Shown here in pieces: positions 42,770 through 50,957 of a DNA stretch of 64,000 nt; the first letter of the stretch is position 1; every line of letters starts with the position of its first letter. Both the position numbers and the translations under genes were made by a program. The notes under the pieces are model-generated. The model did not search any database. It was not told the DNA's origin and saw only the letters and a program-made list of their open reading frames with translations. The stretch is from Lacinutrix sp. Hel_I_90 (GTDB lineage: Bacteria > Bacteroidota > Bacteroidia > Flavobacteriales > Flavobacteriaceae): positions 3,447,501 through 3,511,500 of the forward strand of contig NZ_JYNQ01000001.1 of the NCBI RefSeq assembly GCF_000934685.1, written 5' to 3'.

Positions 42770-43177
42770 TTAAAGTTCAAATTGTACAATCTGTTCTTCA
42801 ATCTCTGATTTACGTTGTTCCAAAGTGGACTGTAAATGTGTAGTGACTAACTTGATTAAATTCGTATTGGTCGTCTTGAATTCCAGATTACGTGAGTCCC
42901 TAATTTGAAATGAACTCGAACCATCCTGATTATAATTGAACTTGGTAAGCTCGTTCAATGTTTCAGTCAGCCTTTCACGTTGATTGGCCAGACCTCTCAA
43001 TTTTTCAAACTTTTGAATTCTGTCATCCAAATTAATTGTAGGTTTCTCAACCGTTTTAGTCTTTTCAGGTACTACGGTCTTTCCGATAGCTTCTTCAGTT
43101 AACTTTTTTTGAACTTCCTTTTTAACGGTTGCATTTACTTTTTTTGCTGTTCCGTTCGATTTTACTTTTGTTTCCAT
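42770..43177 (-). CDS. Hypothetical basic/coiled-coil protein at the island end
   Basis: 135 residues. The first ~45 are Lys/Thr/Val-rich and low in complexity (NGTAKKVNATVKKEVQKKL), then a coiled-coil-like segment (DRIQKFEKLRGLANQRERLTETLNELTKF) and SSSFQIRDSRNLEFKTTNTNLIKLVTTHLQSTLEQRKSEIEEQIVQF. No membrane helix or signal. I know it only as a conserved hypothetical near DUF932 genes on Bacteroidota elements. It has its own terminator and is the last gene before the inferred attachment site. Confidence 0.65.
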   Translation of the reverse strand: METKVKSNGTAKKVNATVKKEVQKKLTEEAIGKTVVPEKTKTVEKPTINLDDRIQKFEKLRGLANQRERLTETLNELTKFNYNQDGSSSFQIRDSRNLEFKTTNTNLIKLVTTHLQSTLEQRKSEIEEQIVQFEL

Positions 43178-43533
43178 AATTAAATGATTTTAGATTAAAC
43201 AATATTTGAGCACAACCCAAACGGAAGACAAAATTTTAGAGTGGAAAGGAAACGGAATAAATGAGCCTGGGAAGAAGCGTTGGCTTTATGCCGTCCCTTT
43301 TCCGAAAAATATTTTGCGACGTTTATATTTCGGTAATATTGTATGAATACTCTCTTCCTCTAAATATGTATAGAAGTTAGCCGTGAAATAGACCTATGAT
43401 TAATAGTTAATTACTTGGTCTTTGGTGTATTACTAATGCAAATCTGAAAAGATATTATGAGGATAATAAGGTTAAAAAAAACGTAATTTGAAGAAGTATT
43501 TATTGTCATAAAATAAATGACTTTTTATATTGG

Positions 43534-43560
43534 TTTGAATTAATACAAATTATATATTTG
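43534..43560 (+). promoter_or_regulatory. Promoter-like pair TTTG (43534-43537) and TATATTTG (43553-43560)
   Basis: The downstream box fits TAnnTTTG; the upstream TTTG is 15 bases away, shorter than the usual 17-23. It would drive a transcript of about 170 bases ending at the terminator at 43707-43738. Confidence 0.4.
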
Positions 43561-43683
43561 CACCATCAGAAAGTAAAGCATTTTACTTTAAGTTCATTTA
43601 TAATATCGTCAACAAATCGGCTAACAGTAAAGTTTCGGAATCTGTAACTGGTTGATATATATAATATTATGGGGAAAGGGTAT

Positions 43684-43702
43684 AATCCTGCCACCCCGAC
43701 CA
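43684..43702 (+). other. Probable attachment-site remnant: 3' end of a tRNA-Pro-like gene
   Basis: AATCCTGCCACCCCGACCA reads as the last bases of a tRNA: the end of the T-loop, the 3' T-stem strand CCTGC, the 3' acceptor strand CACCCCG, discriminator A and CCA. The acceptor strand would pair with CGGGGTG, the usual start of bacterial tRNA-Pro. The rest of a tRNA is absent upstream. Integrases that use tRNA genes leave exactly such a 3' duplicate at one end of the element. Confidence 0.55.
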
Positions 43703-43706
43703 AAAA

Positions 43707-43738
43707 AATCCAATCACATTTTTGTGATTGGATTTTTT
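43707..43738 (+). terminator. Intrinsic terminator just after the tRNA-like 3' end
   Basis: Perfect 12-base stem AATCCAATCACA (43707-43718) with TGTGATTGGATT (43723-43734), TTTT loop and a T-run. It probably belonged to the original tRNA transcript. Confidence 0.8.
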
Positions 43739-43858
43739 CATTTGTAACCCAGTCTGATGGTGCTTGAGAGGGATCCTTTTTATATTATACTTGAATAATA
43801 TTCAGTGCTGCATAAGACATCATTAAGCTATATTATGGATCAAGCCTAATAGTTGTGT

Positions 43859-44851
43859 TTATGCAAAAATTGTGGTTAATCTATAAAGAAAAAATTCTAC
43901 ATTTTTTACACCTCTAAACTGCGCTCTGAAGGCTTTTATTTTAGCATTGAAAGATTCTGCAGAAGCGTTGGTGCTTCGATTGATAAAATAGTTTAAGATA
44001 GAGCGATAGTTTATATGTATTGTATTTGCAATTGTATTGAATGCTCTAAATCCAGATTCTTCTACCTCCCTGTACCAATGTGCAAGTTTGGTATACGCTA
44101 TCTTTATTGATTTTGCTGAGTAAAAGATATGCCTAAGTCCTTGAACTAAATCAAAAGCGGTTTTAATATCTGGATATTCACTAAACACTATTTTGCTTCT
44201 TAGGTACTGGCTTTCTGTCCAATTAGACGGTGCTTTGTAGAGTAAGTATCTACTTCTTGCTAGTAATTGTTTTCTTGTATCTCCCTTACTAAATACTTGT
44301 AAATTATAATTTTTATTTGTGAGCTTAGCCTGTTTTATTAGTTCGTTTTCTAAATCTATGGCGTCCCATCTGTGTTTAATTCTAATATCTTGCAATGCTT
44401 CAAGGGCTAGTTTCTGTACATGGAAACGGTCTGTAACTTGTATGGCTTTAGGGAAGCATTTCTTAGCTATCGTTTTCATTGAATTTGCCATATCCAGTGT
44501 AATCTCTTTAACTCTAGCTCTTTTCTTAGCAGAGATCTTCAATAGTTGTTCTATAATGGGCTCCACCTTGGTTCCTGCGAAGATGGCAACAATACTTCCT
44601 TTTTTACCTTTCGCTTTTTTGTTAGTAATGATTGTATAGAGTTCTCCCTTAGACAAAGCTGTTTCGTCAATAGATAAATAACTTCCTATATTCTCTGGAA
44701 AGATAAGCCACTCTTTAGCGTGGGACTTTTGCTTCCAGTCTTTGAAGTCGCTTAGATGGTCTTTATATTGTCGCCCAAGTTTCTTTCCATTAACACCATA
44801 AAAATGACCAATGGTATGACAATCTGAGGCTCTAGTATTGACTAATTTCTT
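43859..44851 (-). CDS. ISAon1-type transposase, catalytic region
   Basis: The minus-strand frame is open from just after a stop at 44852-44854 down to TAA at 43859 (331 codons) without an ATG near its start, so translation may depend on a frameshift from, or coupling to, the preceding N-terminal ORF, which it overlaps by 20 bases in another frame. The start given is the frame limit, not a proven start. DDE residues are visible: YLSIDETALS, VTDRFHVQKLALEAL and SAESFNAKIKAFR, the ISL3 pattern. A TTG at 44656 would give a shorter product lacking the first Asp, which argues against it. Confidence 0.8.
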   Translation of the reverse strand, partial: KKLVNTRASDCHTIGHFYGVNGKKLGRQYKDHLSDFKDWKQKSHAKEWLIFPENIGSYLSIDETALSKGELYTIITNKKAKGKKGSIVAIFAGTKVEPIIEQLLKISAKKRARVKEITLDMANSMKTIAKKCFPKAIQVTDRFHVQKLALEALQDIRIKHRWDAIDLENELIKQAKLTNKNYNLQVFSKGDTRKQLLARSRYLLYKAPSNWTESQYLRSKIVFSEYPDIKTAFDLVQGLRHIFYSAKSIKIAYTKLAHWYREVEESGFRAFNTIANTIHINYRSILNYFINRSTNASAESFNAKIKAFRAQFRGVKNVEFFLYRLTTIFA

Positions 44852-45185
44852 TTAAAAAAGCAGCGAACTCGTTGGTCATACGTGTTCCCTGTGCTACTAA
44901 ATTCCAGTCTCTCTGCACCACTTGCTTGGTGGTCTTGTCTAGCCATCTACGCCGTTTCACGTGCAGATACACTGTGTTTCCCCTAAGAGGAAAGTCTTGA
45001 ATAGTCACTTCTTTATGGAATCCATGAGCGATTAATATACGCTTAGCTTCTTCTTTAGGAGTTACATTTCGTTCTTCAAAATAAAGATGCATGACTTCGC
45101 CATTTTTAGTGTTGTTAACTAAATCGAAGTGATTAATCAGAAATTCTGGAAGGATAAGTTTAAGTAGTTCTCGATAATGGTCCAA
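44832..45185 (-). CDS. ISAon1-type transposase N-terminal region protein
   Basis: 117 residues: MDHYRELLKLILPEFLINHFDL, then HLYFEERNVTPKEEAKRILIAHGFHKEVTIQDFPLRGNTVYLHVKRRRWLDK and VVQRDWNLVAQGTRMTNEFAAFLKEI. FPLRGN.VYLH.KRRRW is the hallmark of the separately encoded N-terminal part of ISAon1-type transposases, probably the DNA-binding half. The end (GCTTTTTTAAAAG) holds a run of T and A just where the second frame opens, a plausible slip site. Confidence 0.85.
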   Translation of the reverse strand: MDHYRELLKLILPEFLINHFDLVNNTKNGEVMHLYFEERNVTPKEEAKRILIAHGFHKEVTIQDFPLRGNTVYLHVKRRRWLDKTTKQVVQRDWNLVAQGTRMTNEFAAFLKEISQY

Positions 45186-45214
45186 GAGTCTTTTTTTTTA
45201 CAAAAATCCGAAAA

Positions 45215-46168
45215 CTATATTAATTCACACACAACTTTTGAGATTGATCCTATATTAGTCCAAGAGAATTTTTCATTTATAATGCGATCCTTTTCTTTAG
45301 TTATAAAATTTAAATAAGCCAACGCCGTTGGTGACATCTTTTTTGATTTCAACCAGATTAAATTCCATACCGTATTTATTGGTAATCCTTTAACGGGGAT
45401 AATTTGTAAATCCTTTTTTTTGAGTTCATTACCAATACCTATAAGTGGCATGATAGAACACCCTAATCCGGATAGTACAGCCTGTTTAACAGCTTCATTG
45501 GAGGTTAGTTCAATTTTTTTCCGCACTGAAAATTTGTTTTTTGAGAGAAAAGACTCCATCGCGCTTCTGGTGGCAGATCCATGTTCTCTATAGATTAGCG
45601 GGTGTTCTTCAAAAAGTTTTCTCTTCGAAAGATTTTTTTTTACTTCCAATCCACCACTGGCAATAAAGAAAAGTTTGTTCTGCATTAGGGATACTTTATT
45701 GACTTTTAATTTCTTTGGTAAGACTGATACCAGCGCAAAATCGACTTCATTTAGTTCTAAACTTTCGACCACTTGGGACTTATTGGTTACATCCATAATG
45801 AGATCGACACCTTCGTTTTGTCTCATGAAATCTGACAAAAAATAGGGCATCACATATTTGCCAGTGGAAACTACTGAAAGTTTAAGCCGACCTGAAAGTT
45901 GCCCTTCGTAGGCTAATGTTTTATAATTAATCGCATGAACTTCATTCAGAATTTTTTCTGCGGCATGCGCAATTTCCATTCCGAAATCTGTAACATATAA
46001 CTGTCTTCCTACCACTTCAGTAAGTGGAATCGGGAACTGATTTTGAAAATTTTTAAGCTGTATCGATACCGCTGGTTGTGTTAAGTGTAATGCTTCTGAA
46101 GTCTTAGTAATGCTTTTTAATTCAGCTATTTTGAGAAATATATGTAGTTGGTGGAGTGTGTAATTCAT
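45215..46168 (-). CDS. LysR-type regulator with an IS-derived C-terminal tail
   Basis: 317 residues. N-terminal winged helix MNYTLHQLHIFLKIAELKSITKTSEALHLTQPAVSIQLKNFQ, then a co-inducer domain (LKLSVVSTGKYVMPYFLSDFM, IYREHGSATRSAMESFL, VLSGLGCSIMPL). Divergent from the dabB-dabA operon and of the CbbR-like type, it is the likely regulator of inorganic carbon uptake. The last 11 residues (GSISKVVCELI) are encoded inside the terminal repeat of the adjacent insertion sequence. Removing the IS would give the natural end SWTNIA followed by TAA. The change replaces one residue by eleven outside the folded domains, so the protein may still work. Confidence 0.9.
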   Translation of the reverse strand: MNYTLHQLHIFLKIAELKSITKTSEALHLTQPAVSIQLKNFQNQFPIPLTEVVGRQLYVTDFGMEIAHAAEKILNEVHAINYKTLAYEGQLSGRLKLSVVSTGKYVMPYFLSDFMRQNEGVDLIMDVTNKSQVVESLELNEVDFALVSVLPKKLKVNKVSLMQNKLFFIASGGLEVKKNLSKRKLFEEHPLIYREHGSATRSAMESFLSKNKFSVRKKIELTSNEAVKQAVLSGLGCSIMPLIGIGNELKKKDLQIIPVKGLPINTVWNLIWLKSKKMSPTALAYLNFITKEKDRIINEKFSWTNIGSISKVVCELI

Positions 46169-46177
46169 AAATATAAT

Positions 46178-46192
46178 TTATACGTAGTATAA
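46178..46192. promoter_or_regulatory. Likely LysR-type operator TTATAC-GTA-GTATAA
   Basis: Perfect inverted repeat in the 118-base divergent gap, 10 bases above the lysR start. It contains the T-N11-A core typical of LysR-type binding sites, so both autoregulation and control of the dab operon are plausible. Confidence 0.5.
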
Positions 46193-46286
46193 CAAATATA
46201 AATAAAAATTAATGAATAATATGTCTAATATTTGTCCCAGAAAATAACTACATAAACATTAATTACTAAAAAAAAAGTCAAGTAAA

Positions 46287-46595
46287 ATGGAAGCAAAAGC
46301 ATTAACAAAAACAGAAAATGAAATTCAAAACATCCAATTAGTTACGGGTGAATTTACACCTTCGGAAGCATCACACATCATTATGAATTTGATTGATGAG
46401 AAAATCAACTTTCATAAATTACAAAGGCTACAGTTATGGGAAGGCAACCATAAGTGCAACACAGATCAACTTAATGAACGTATAAAAGAGCTTCAAAAAG
46501 AAAAAGAGATTGCTCGTGAATTTATAAATAGTTCAAGAGGTCATGGACAAAACCTAAAAATTAATGGTACTCTAGAAATTACTGTTGCGAATTAA
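46287..46595 (+). CDS. Hypothetical protein, first gene of the dab operon
   Basis: 102 residues, soluble, mostly helical: VTGEFTPSEASHIIMNLIDEKINFHKLQRLQLWEGNHKCNTDQLNERIKELQKEKEIAREFI, then LKINGTLEITVAN. No family with known function is recognised, but its place before dabB, downstream of the divergent LysR gene, ties it to bicarbonate uptake. A preceding purine-rich AAAAAAAAAGTCAAGTAAA segment may help translation. Confidence 0.75.
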   Translation: MEAKALTKTENEIQNIQLVTGEFTPSEASHIIMNLIDEKINFHKLQRLQLWEGNHKCNTDQLNERIKELQKEKEIAREFINSSRGHGQNLKINGTLEITVAN

Positions 46596-46624
46596 CATCA
46601 ACATTAACAAAAAAAAATCAGAGC

Positions 46625-46822
46625 ATGCAATTTTCAAAATCTATACTTTCATCAGTTTTAGGACTAATCATTTTAGTCTTCTTTATCGGAATATCCTATT
46701 TAAATAATCATGTCTTCTTGGACAAAATCATCCTATGTAGTTTTATTTTGGGAATGGTCTTTTTCGCCAAAATGCGAAGTGAGAGCATTGGAAGAGGTTC
46801 TAATACCGACAGAACGAACTAA
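46625..46822 (+). CDS. Small two-helix membrane protein in the dab operon
   Basis: 65 residues with two membrane helices (ILSSVLGLIILVFFIGISYL and KIILCSFILGMVFFAKM) and a short basic hydrophilic end (RSESIGRGSNTDRTN). No named family is recognised. It lies between the first operon gene and dabB and may be an accessory subunit of the DAB complex. Confidence 0.65.
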   Translation: MQFSKSILSSVLGLIILVFFIGISYLNNHVFLDKIILCSFILGMVFFAKMRSESIGRGSNTDRTN

Positions 46823-46927
46823 AAAACTGTCGTTCAAAATGCGATTTTAATACCCCAATTCATGGGTAAATAGTAATCGTATGATTTTGTAATCCTATAA
46901 TATAAAAGCATCTAATAAAAATTTAAA

Positions 46928-48415
46928 ATGACTCTTAAAACTAATTTAGATTCAAACTCAGCCCAATGGGCCGCAGAAGACGTTGAAAACATTAGGAAGC
47001 CAATGGTTTGGCAGCTAGTGACTTCTTTGTTGTGGCTTTTGTTTGGCGCAAACTTGGTATTCCTTATTCTTAATTTTTCTACCCTACCAGAATGGGGTTG
47101 GGGCGGTCTTTTTCGAATCAATGGTTTTACTATTTTAATCTGGACGACCGTTACCTTTTTTAGTGCTATTGTAAGCAGTTACGCAGGCAACTATCTCATG
47201 GGGTTTAGGCTTCACTCTCGATTTATGATCCTTTGTTTGGGTTTTACCTTATCGGTAATGCTCTTGGTCATGTCTAATCATATCATTCTCTTGCTATTTA
47301 GCTGGTTGATTATGGGGGTTTTTATGTCAAGATTGATTGGTATCGATAAGACTTGGGGAGAAGCGCGGGAAGCTTCAAAATTTACTCAAAAATATTTTTT
47401 AACAGGGGCATTTTTTCTTACAGTTGGTCTATTACTACTGGCTTTTAATAGTAATGAATTTACAGTGAGCGGATTGACTTCTGTAGTTGATGAGTTGCCA
47501 CTTTACATTACTTTACCTTCGGCATTGTGTGTAATTGCGGCAGCTATAGTTCAATCGGCAATCTATCCGTTTCATCGCTGGTTGCTTTCTGCAATGACAG
47601 CACCAACACCTGCCTCTGCGCTCATGCATGCAGGTTTCGTTAATGGTGCCGGAATTTTGTTGGCTTTGTTTGCCACCTTATTGTTCGCTTCAAATACATT
47701 AACCATCTTATTTGTTATTGGAGGTCTTACAGCAATTATCGCGCAGTTTACTAAGTTACTTCAAGTGAATGTAAAGCAAAAACTGGCGTGCTCCACTATT
47801 GCCCAAATGGGTTTTATGATTATGCAATGTGGTTTGGGCTTTTTCAATGCAGCCGTTGTTCATTTAATCCTTCACGGATTTTATAAAGCCTATTTATTTT
47901 TATCCTCAGGAGAGGAAATAGCGCAAACGACACCTAAAAAAGCAATTCTACTAAAAATTAAGCCACTTCAGGCACTTGTTGTGTTACTTTTCGGTAGCCT
48001 TGGGGCAATACTCTTCGCCTTTTGGACCGGAAAAGAAATGCAGATGAATAGTGGTGTGTTTTTAACACTCATAGTAGCGATCACTGTAGGTCAAGCTACG
48101 TACAACATTGTTAAAGAGTACAGTCTATCTATTTTGCAAAAAATGATTGTTTTGCCGATACTTTTTACTTCAGGGATAGGCATCTATGCGCTGATGTATA
48201 ATGGTGTTACTATGTTGATGTCTGATATGCCCATGATTGCCAAACCACTGCCGTTATCTTGGCCACAAATTATCTTCGGAGTCATATTTTTGGTTGGATT
48301 TTTTATCATGAAATTAGGGGTTTATCAAAAACTTCCTTGGCTCTATGTCAAGTTGATGAACATTTCTCAACCTTATAAAAATTCAGTTTTAATGTATAAA
48401 TCAAAAGCGATATGA
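46928..48415 (+). CDS. dabB: DabB: proton-conducting membrane subunit of the inorganic carbon transporter
   Basis: 495 residues, about 13-14 membrane helices, homologous to NuoL/MrpA (proton-pumping subunit 5 of complex I). The core is visible in AIYPFHRWLLSAMTAPTPASALMHAGFVNGAGILL and KQKLACSTIAQMGFMIMQCGLGFFNAAVVHLILHGFYKAYLFLSSG, with the lysine/histidine path residues of the family. The stop overlaps the dabA start by four bases. Together DabA and DabB use the ion gradient to take up CO2 or bicarbonate, as shown for DAB in Halothiobacillus and Bacillus. Read directly: the NuoL-like family and gene pairing; carbon uptake is family knowledge. Confidence 0.92.
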   Translation: MTLKTNLDSNSAQWAAEDVENIRKPMVWQLVTSLLWLLFGANLVFLILNFSTLPEWGWGGLFRINGFTILIWTTVTFFSAIVSSYAGNYLMGFRLHSRFMILCLGFTLSVMLLVMSNHIILLLFSWLIMGVFMSRLIGIDKTWGEAREASKFTQKYFLTGAFFLTVGLLLLAFNSNEFTVSGLTSVVDELPLYITLPSALCVIAAAIVQSAIYPFHRWLLSAMTAPTPASALMHAGFVNGAGILLALFATLLFASNTLTILFVIGGLTAIIAQFTKLLQVNVKQKLACSTIAQMGFMIMQCGLGFFNAAVVHLILHGFYKAYLFLSSGEEIAQTTPKKAILLKIKPLQALVVLLFGSLGAILFAFWTGKEMQMNSGVFLTLIVAITVGQATYNIVKEYSLSILQKMIVLPILFTSGIGIYALMYNGVTMLMSDMPMIAKPLPLSWPQIIFGVIFLVGFFIMKLGVYQKLPWLYVKLMNISQPYKNSVLMYKSKAI

Positions 48416-50802
48416 ATCAGCATATTTTAAATAGTATTGCGCAAGCCTCTAAAGTTATTGGTAAAACTTGGCCCTTGTACACCTTTGTTGCATCCAATCC
48501 CTTATCTGGTTATGAAAACGCAACATTTCAAGAAGCAGCAGGTTTAGCTCAAAAGCATTTTAATGCCAATGCTTTTCCAGCAGCAAAACGCTATCGTGAA
48601 GCTTGGGAAAAGGGAAGTATTGACACGAATGTGTTGCTTGCGCTTCTAAAAGAAAACGGATTATCGGAATCACCAGAACACTATTTAGCACATATAGAAT
48701 TACAACAGCAATGGGAAGTATTGAACAAGAACCACGTTGTAGACCGTATCATGGCTAAATGGCTTTCTTCCTTTATGGATGAAGGACTTGCAGAATGGGA
48801 TATGCCCTATAAAACTGAAGGGTTTTATGCGGCTTGGAGACTTTTGGTTATTTACGATTCTGAAATAGGAAAGACAAGGCTGAAGGACATTCCAAAAACA
48901 AGTGCTTTAGCCTTAGAGTTGCTCTTGAAAGACTATTCAGAAGCTGATTATCTTACAATATTCACCCATCATTTAGCGGCACTACCGGGATGGACAGGCT
49001 ACATTAACCACCGGACAGAATCCAATTCGAACTGGCAAGAAGAGTATCCTATAAGCCTTATGGATTATCTGGCTGCACGGTTATGGACGGCACAAAAATT
49101 GAATAGTTCTATACTGCCAGAAGTGCATGAAGAGACTTCAGATGCCCTTACGTTCAAGGTACAATACATTTTGTTGAAAGCTTGGGAAGAAAGTTGGCAA
49201 AACCAATTGGTTAAAACTTTGGAAAAGGAATCGATTGCAACGCAAACTTCTAATACAACTGCAGCTCCAGAAGCTCAGATGGTATTTTGTATCGATACAC
49301 GATCAGAACTCATTCGAAGACATGCGGAAGCTGCAGGTAATTATGAAACTTATGGTTATGCTGGTTTTTTTGGGATTGCAATGGATTATAAGCGTTTCAA
49401 TGATGGTATTACACGCAAATCTTGTCCGCCAATTGTATCTTCTGCTTATCATGTTTCAGAAATAGCTCAAGAAAATAAAGATAAAAGTGTACGGCGTCAT
49501 AAAAGGAAAACTAACCAAATGAAATTCGGTGATTATTTTTTTAAGCGCATGAAGAATATGTTGCCGTCTGCTTTCGGTTATGTTGAAGGAGCAGGTTTTT
49601 TTTACGGATTGTCATTGATTGGAAGAACCTTAATACCAGGTTTAATCTATCGGAAGAATCAACGGAAGACTTCTCATGTGGAAGCCATTTGTCAACCAGA
49701 TATCAATAAGGTTAAACAGGAGGATGTTATTCCGCTTGGAATTCCATTAGCAGAAAAAGTAAGCATTGTAAAATCAGCTTTCGATCTTATGGGGTGGAAA
49801 CAATTTGCGCCTATAGTTCTTTTTGTAGGCCACGGAAGTCATTCTGCCAACAACCCTTTCAGTTCGAGTTTAGATTGTGGCGCTTGTGCGGCAAGTCATG
49901 GGCGACACAATGCAAGAATGCTGGCAAAGCTTGCCAATTTACCAGACGTTAGGCAGGCTTTAACCGAAATTCACGGTGTGGACATTCCAGAGTATACGGT
50001 GTTTATAGGCGCGGAACATAGTACCACGACAGATGACATCCTTTTGTTTGATTCGGAGGTGCCAGAAGCGCACGAACAGCTAATCAAAAATTTAAAACTA
50101 AATCTATTAAAAGCGCAGCAAACGGCTACTCAAGATAGACTAGGTGTTCTTAACGGAAGTGTTTCCGTGGCACAACAAAAAGCGAGCCACTGGGGAGAAA
50201 CAAGACCAGAATGGGGACTTGCAAAAAATGCAGGTTTCATTGTCGGGCCTCGAGACCTGACCAAAAATAAAAATCTTGATAGTCGTTGCTTCTTACATTC
50301 TTATGAATGGGAATTAGATACTACAGGCAAAGCTCTGGAAGGTATTATGCAAGGTCCAATGGTGGTGACACAATGGATTAATAACCATTACTACTTTTCT
50401 ACGGTGGATAATGACACCTTTGGAGGCGGCACTAAAATCACTCACAACATTACGGGTAAATTTGGAGTAGTACAAGGCAATGGTGGTGATCTTAAAATGG
50501 GTCTCCCGTTGCAATCTGTATTCGCTTCAGATGATACGATGTACCATCAACCCTTACGATTGTCGGTGCTCATTCAAGCACCAATTAATCGTGTGTCAGA
50601 AATTCTGTTGAAAAATAGTAATTTGAAGACCTTGCTCGATAATGAATGGATCTATTTAATGGTTATGGATCCTGAACAAAAGAATGAGGTCTTCCGCTAT
50701 AAAAAAGCATTACAATGGGTCTTGATTTCAAAGAAGGACAAGCGTGCAGCTGTTCAAAAAAGTAAAAAGAAAGAATTAGTCAGAACCGAACTAGCACTCT
50801 AA
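48412..50802 (+). CDS. dabA: DabA: zinc-dependent carbonic-anhydrase-like subunit (DUF2309/UPF0753)
   Basis: 796 residues, cytoplasmic/peripheral. The zinc ligands expected for the family are in place: CIDTRSE (Cys293, Asp295), GHGSHSANNPFSSSLDCGACAAS (His474, Cys489). WPLYTFVASNPLSGYE at residues 20-35 is the typical start. DabA is thought to hydrate CO2 one-way to bicarbonate, driven by DabB ion flow. It is the last gene of the operon; two hairpins follow, the second with a T-run. For a heterotroph this operon supports anaplerotic carboxylation at low CO2. Confidence 0.94.
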   Translation: MNQHILNSIAQASKVIGKTWPLYTFVASNPLSGYENATFQEAAGLAQKHFNANAFPAAKRYREAWEKGSIDTNVLLALLKENGLSESPEHYLAHIELQQQWEVLNKNHVVDRIMAKWLSSFMDEGLAEWDMPYKTEGFYAAWRLLVIYDSEIGKTRLKDIPKTSALALELLLKDYSEADYLTIFTHHLAALPGWTGYINHRTESNSNWQEEYPISLMDYLAARLWTAQKLNSSILPEVHEETSDALTFKVQYILLKAWEESWQNQLVKTLEKESIATQTSNTTAAPEAQMVFCIDTRSELIRRHAEAAGNYETYGYAGFFGIAMDYKRFNDGITRKSCPPIVSSAYHVSEIAQENKDKSVRRHKRKTNQMKFGDYFFKRMKNMLPSAFGYVEGAGFFYGLSLIGRTLIPGLIYRKNQRKTSHVEAICQPDINKVKQEDVIPLGIPLAEKVSIVKSAFDLMGWKQFAPIVLFVGHGSHSANNPFSSSLDCGACAASHGRHNARMLAKLANLPDVRQALTEIHGVDIPEYTVFIGAEHSTTTDDILLFDSEVPEAHEQLIKNLKLNLLKAQQTATQDRLGVLNGSVSVAQQKASHWGETRPEWGLAKNAGFIVGPRDLTKNKNLDSRCFLHSYEWELDTTGKALEGIMQGPMVVTQWINNHYYFSTVDNDTFGGGTKITHNITGKFGVVQGNGGDLKMGLPLQSVFASDDTMYHQPLRLSVLIQAPINRVSEILLKNSNLKTLLDNEWIYLMVMDPEQKNEVFRYKKALQWVLISKKDKRAAVQKSKKKELVRTELAL

Positions 50803-50824
50803 TTACTATGAAAGACAACTTTAA

Positions 50825-50848
50825 CGGCCATCAGCTATTTGATGGCCG
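50825..50848 (+). terminator. Hairpin after dabA
   Basis: CGGCCATCA (50825-50833) with TGATGGCCG (50840-50848). No T-run follows, so it may protect the message end or work with the next hairpin. Confidence 0.5.
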
Positions 50849-50916
50849 TACGCTTATCACGGGAAGGAAACTTTATGATTTTTGATGCAGGATAAGCGTC
50901 AATGTATTTATAGCAT

Positions 50917-50941
50917 AAAAGCCTCTATTGTAGAGGCTTTT
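50917..50941. terminator. Bidirectional intrinsic terminator between dabA and the convergent operon
   Basis: AAAAGCCTCTA-TTG-TAGAGGCTTTT: A-run before, T-run after, so it can end transcription from both directions. Confidence 0.8.
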
Positions 50942-50957
50942 CAATATCTGTTTTTAA

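Larger units (their letters stand above)
43178..43836. other. Gene-free region containing the inferred right border of the island
   Basis: No credible ORF. It contains a promoter-like box, a tRNA 3'-end-like sequence and an intrinsic terminator (listed separately), then about 95 bases of AT-rich sequence up to the insertion sequence. Confidence 0.6.
43837..45250 (-). mobile_element. ISL3/ISAon1-type insertion sequence
   Basis: About 1414 bases. The ends, read inward, are GGATCAAGCCTAATAGTTGT and GGATCAATCTCAAAAGTTGT, and both continue GT: GGATCAA and AGTTGTGT are identical, with a partly matching middle. Outside the ends lies a near-perfect 8-base duplication: TATATTAT (43829-43836) and TATATTAG (45251-45258). 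GG ends and 8-base duplications fit the ISL3 family. It carries two ORFs in different frames and has inserted in the last codons of the lysR gene. Confidence 0.8.

Noticed and set aside
43660-43740. Idea of a tmRNA 3' end
   Set aside because: No tRNA-like 5' part, no tag-peptide frame, and the end does not match tmRNA acceptor bases; a tRNA-Pro remnant fits better.
43859-44656. Transposase starting at the internal TTG at 44656
   Set aside because: It would omit the YLSIDE segment carrying the first catalytic Asp, and the frame stays coding for 65 more codons upstream.
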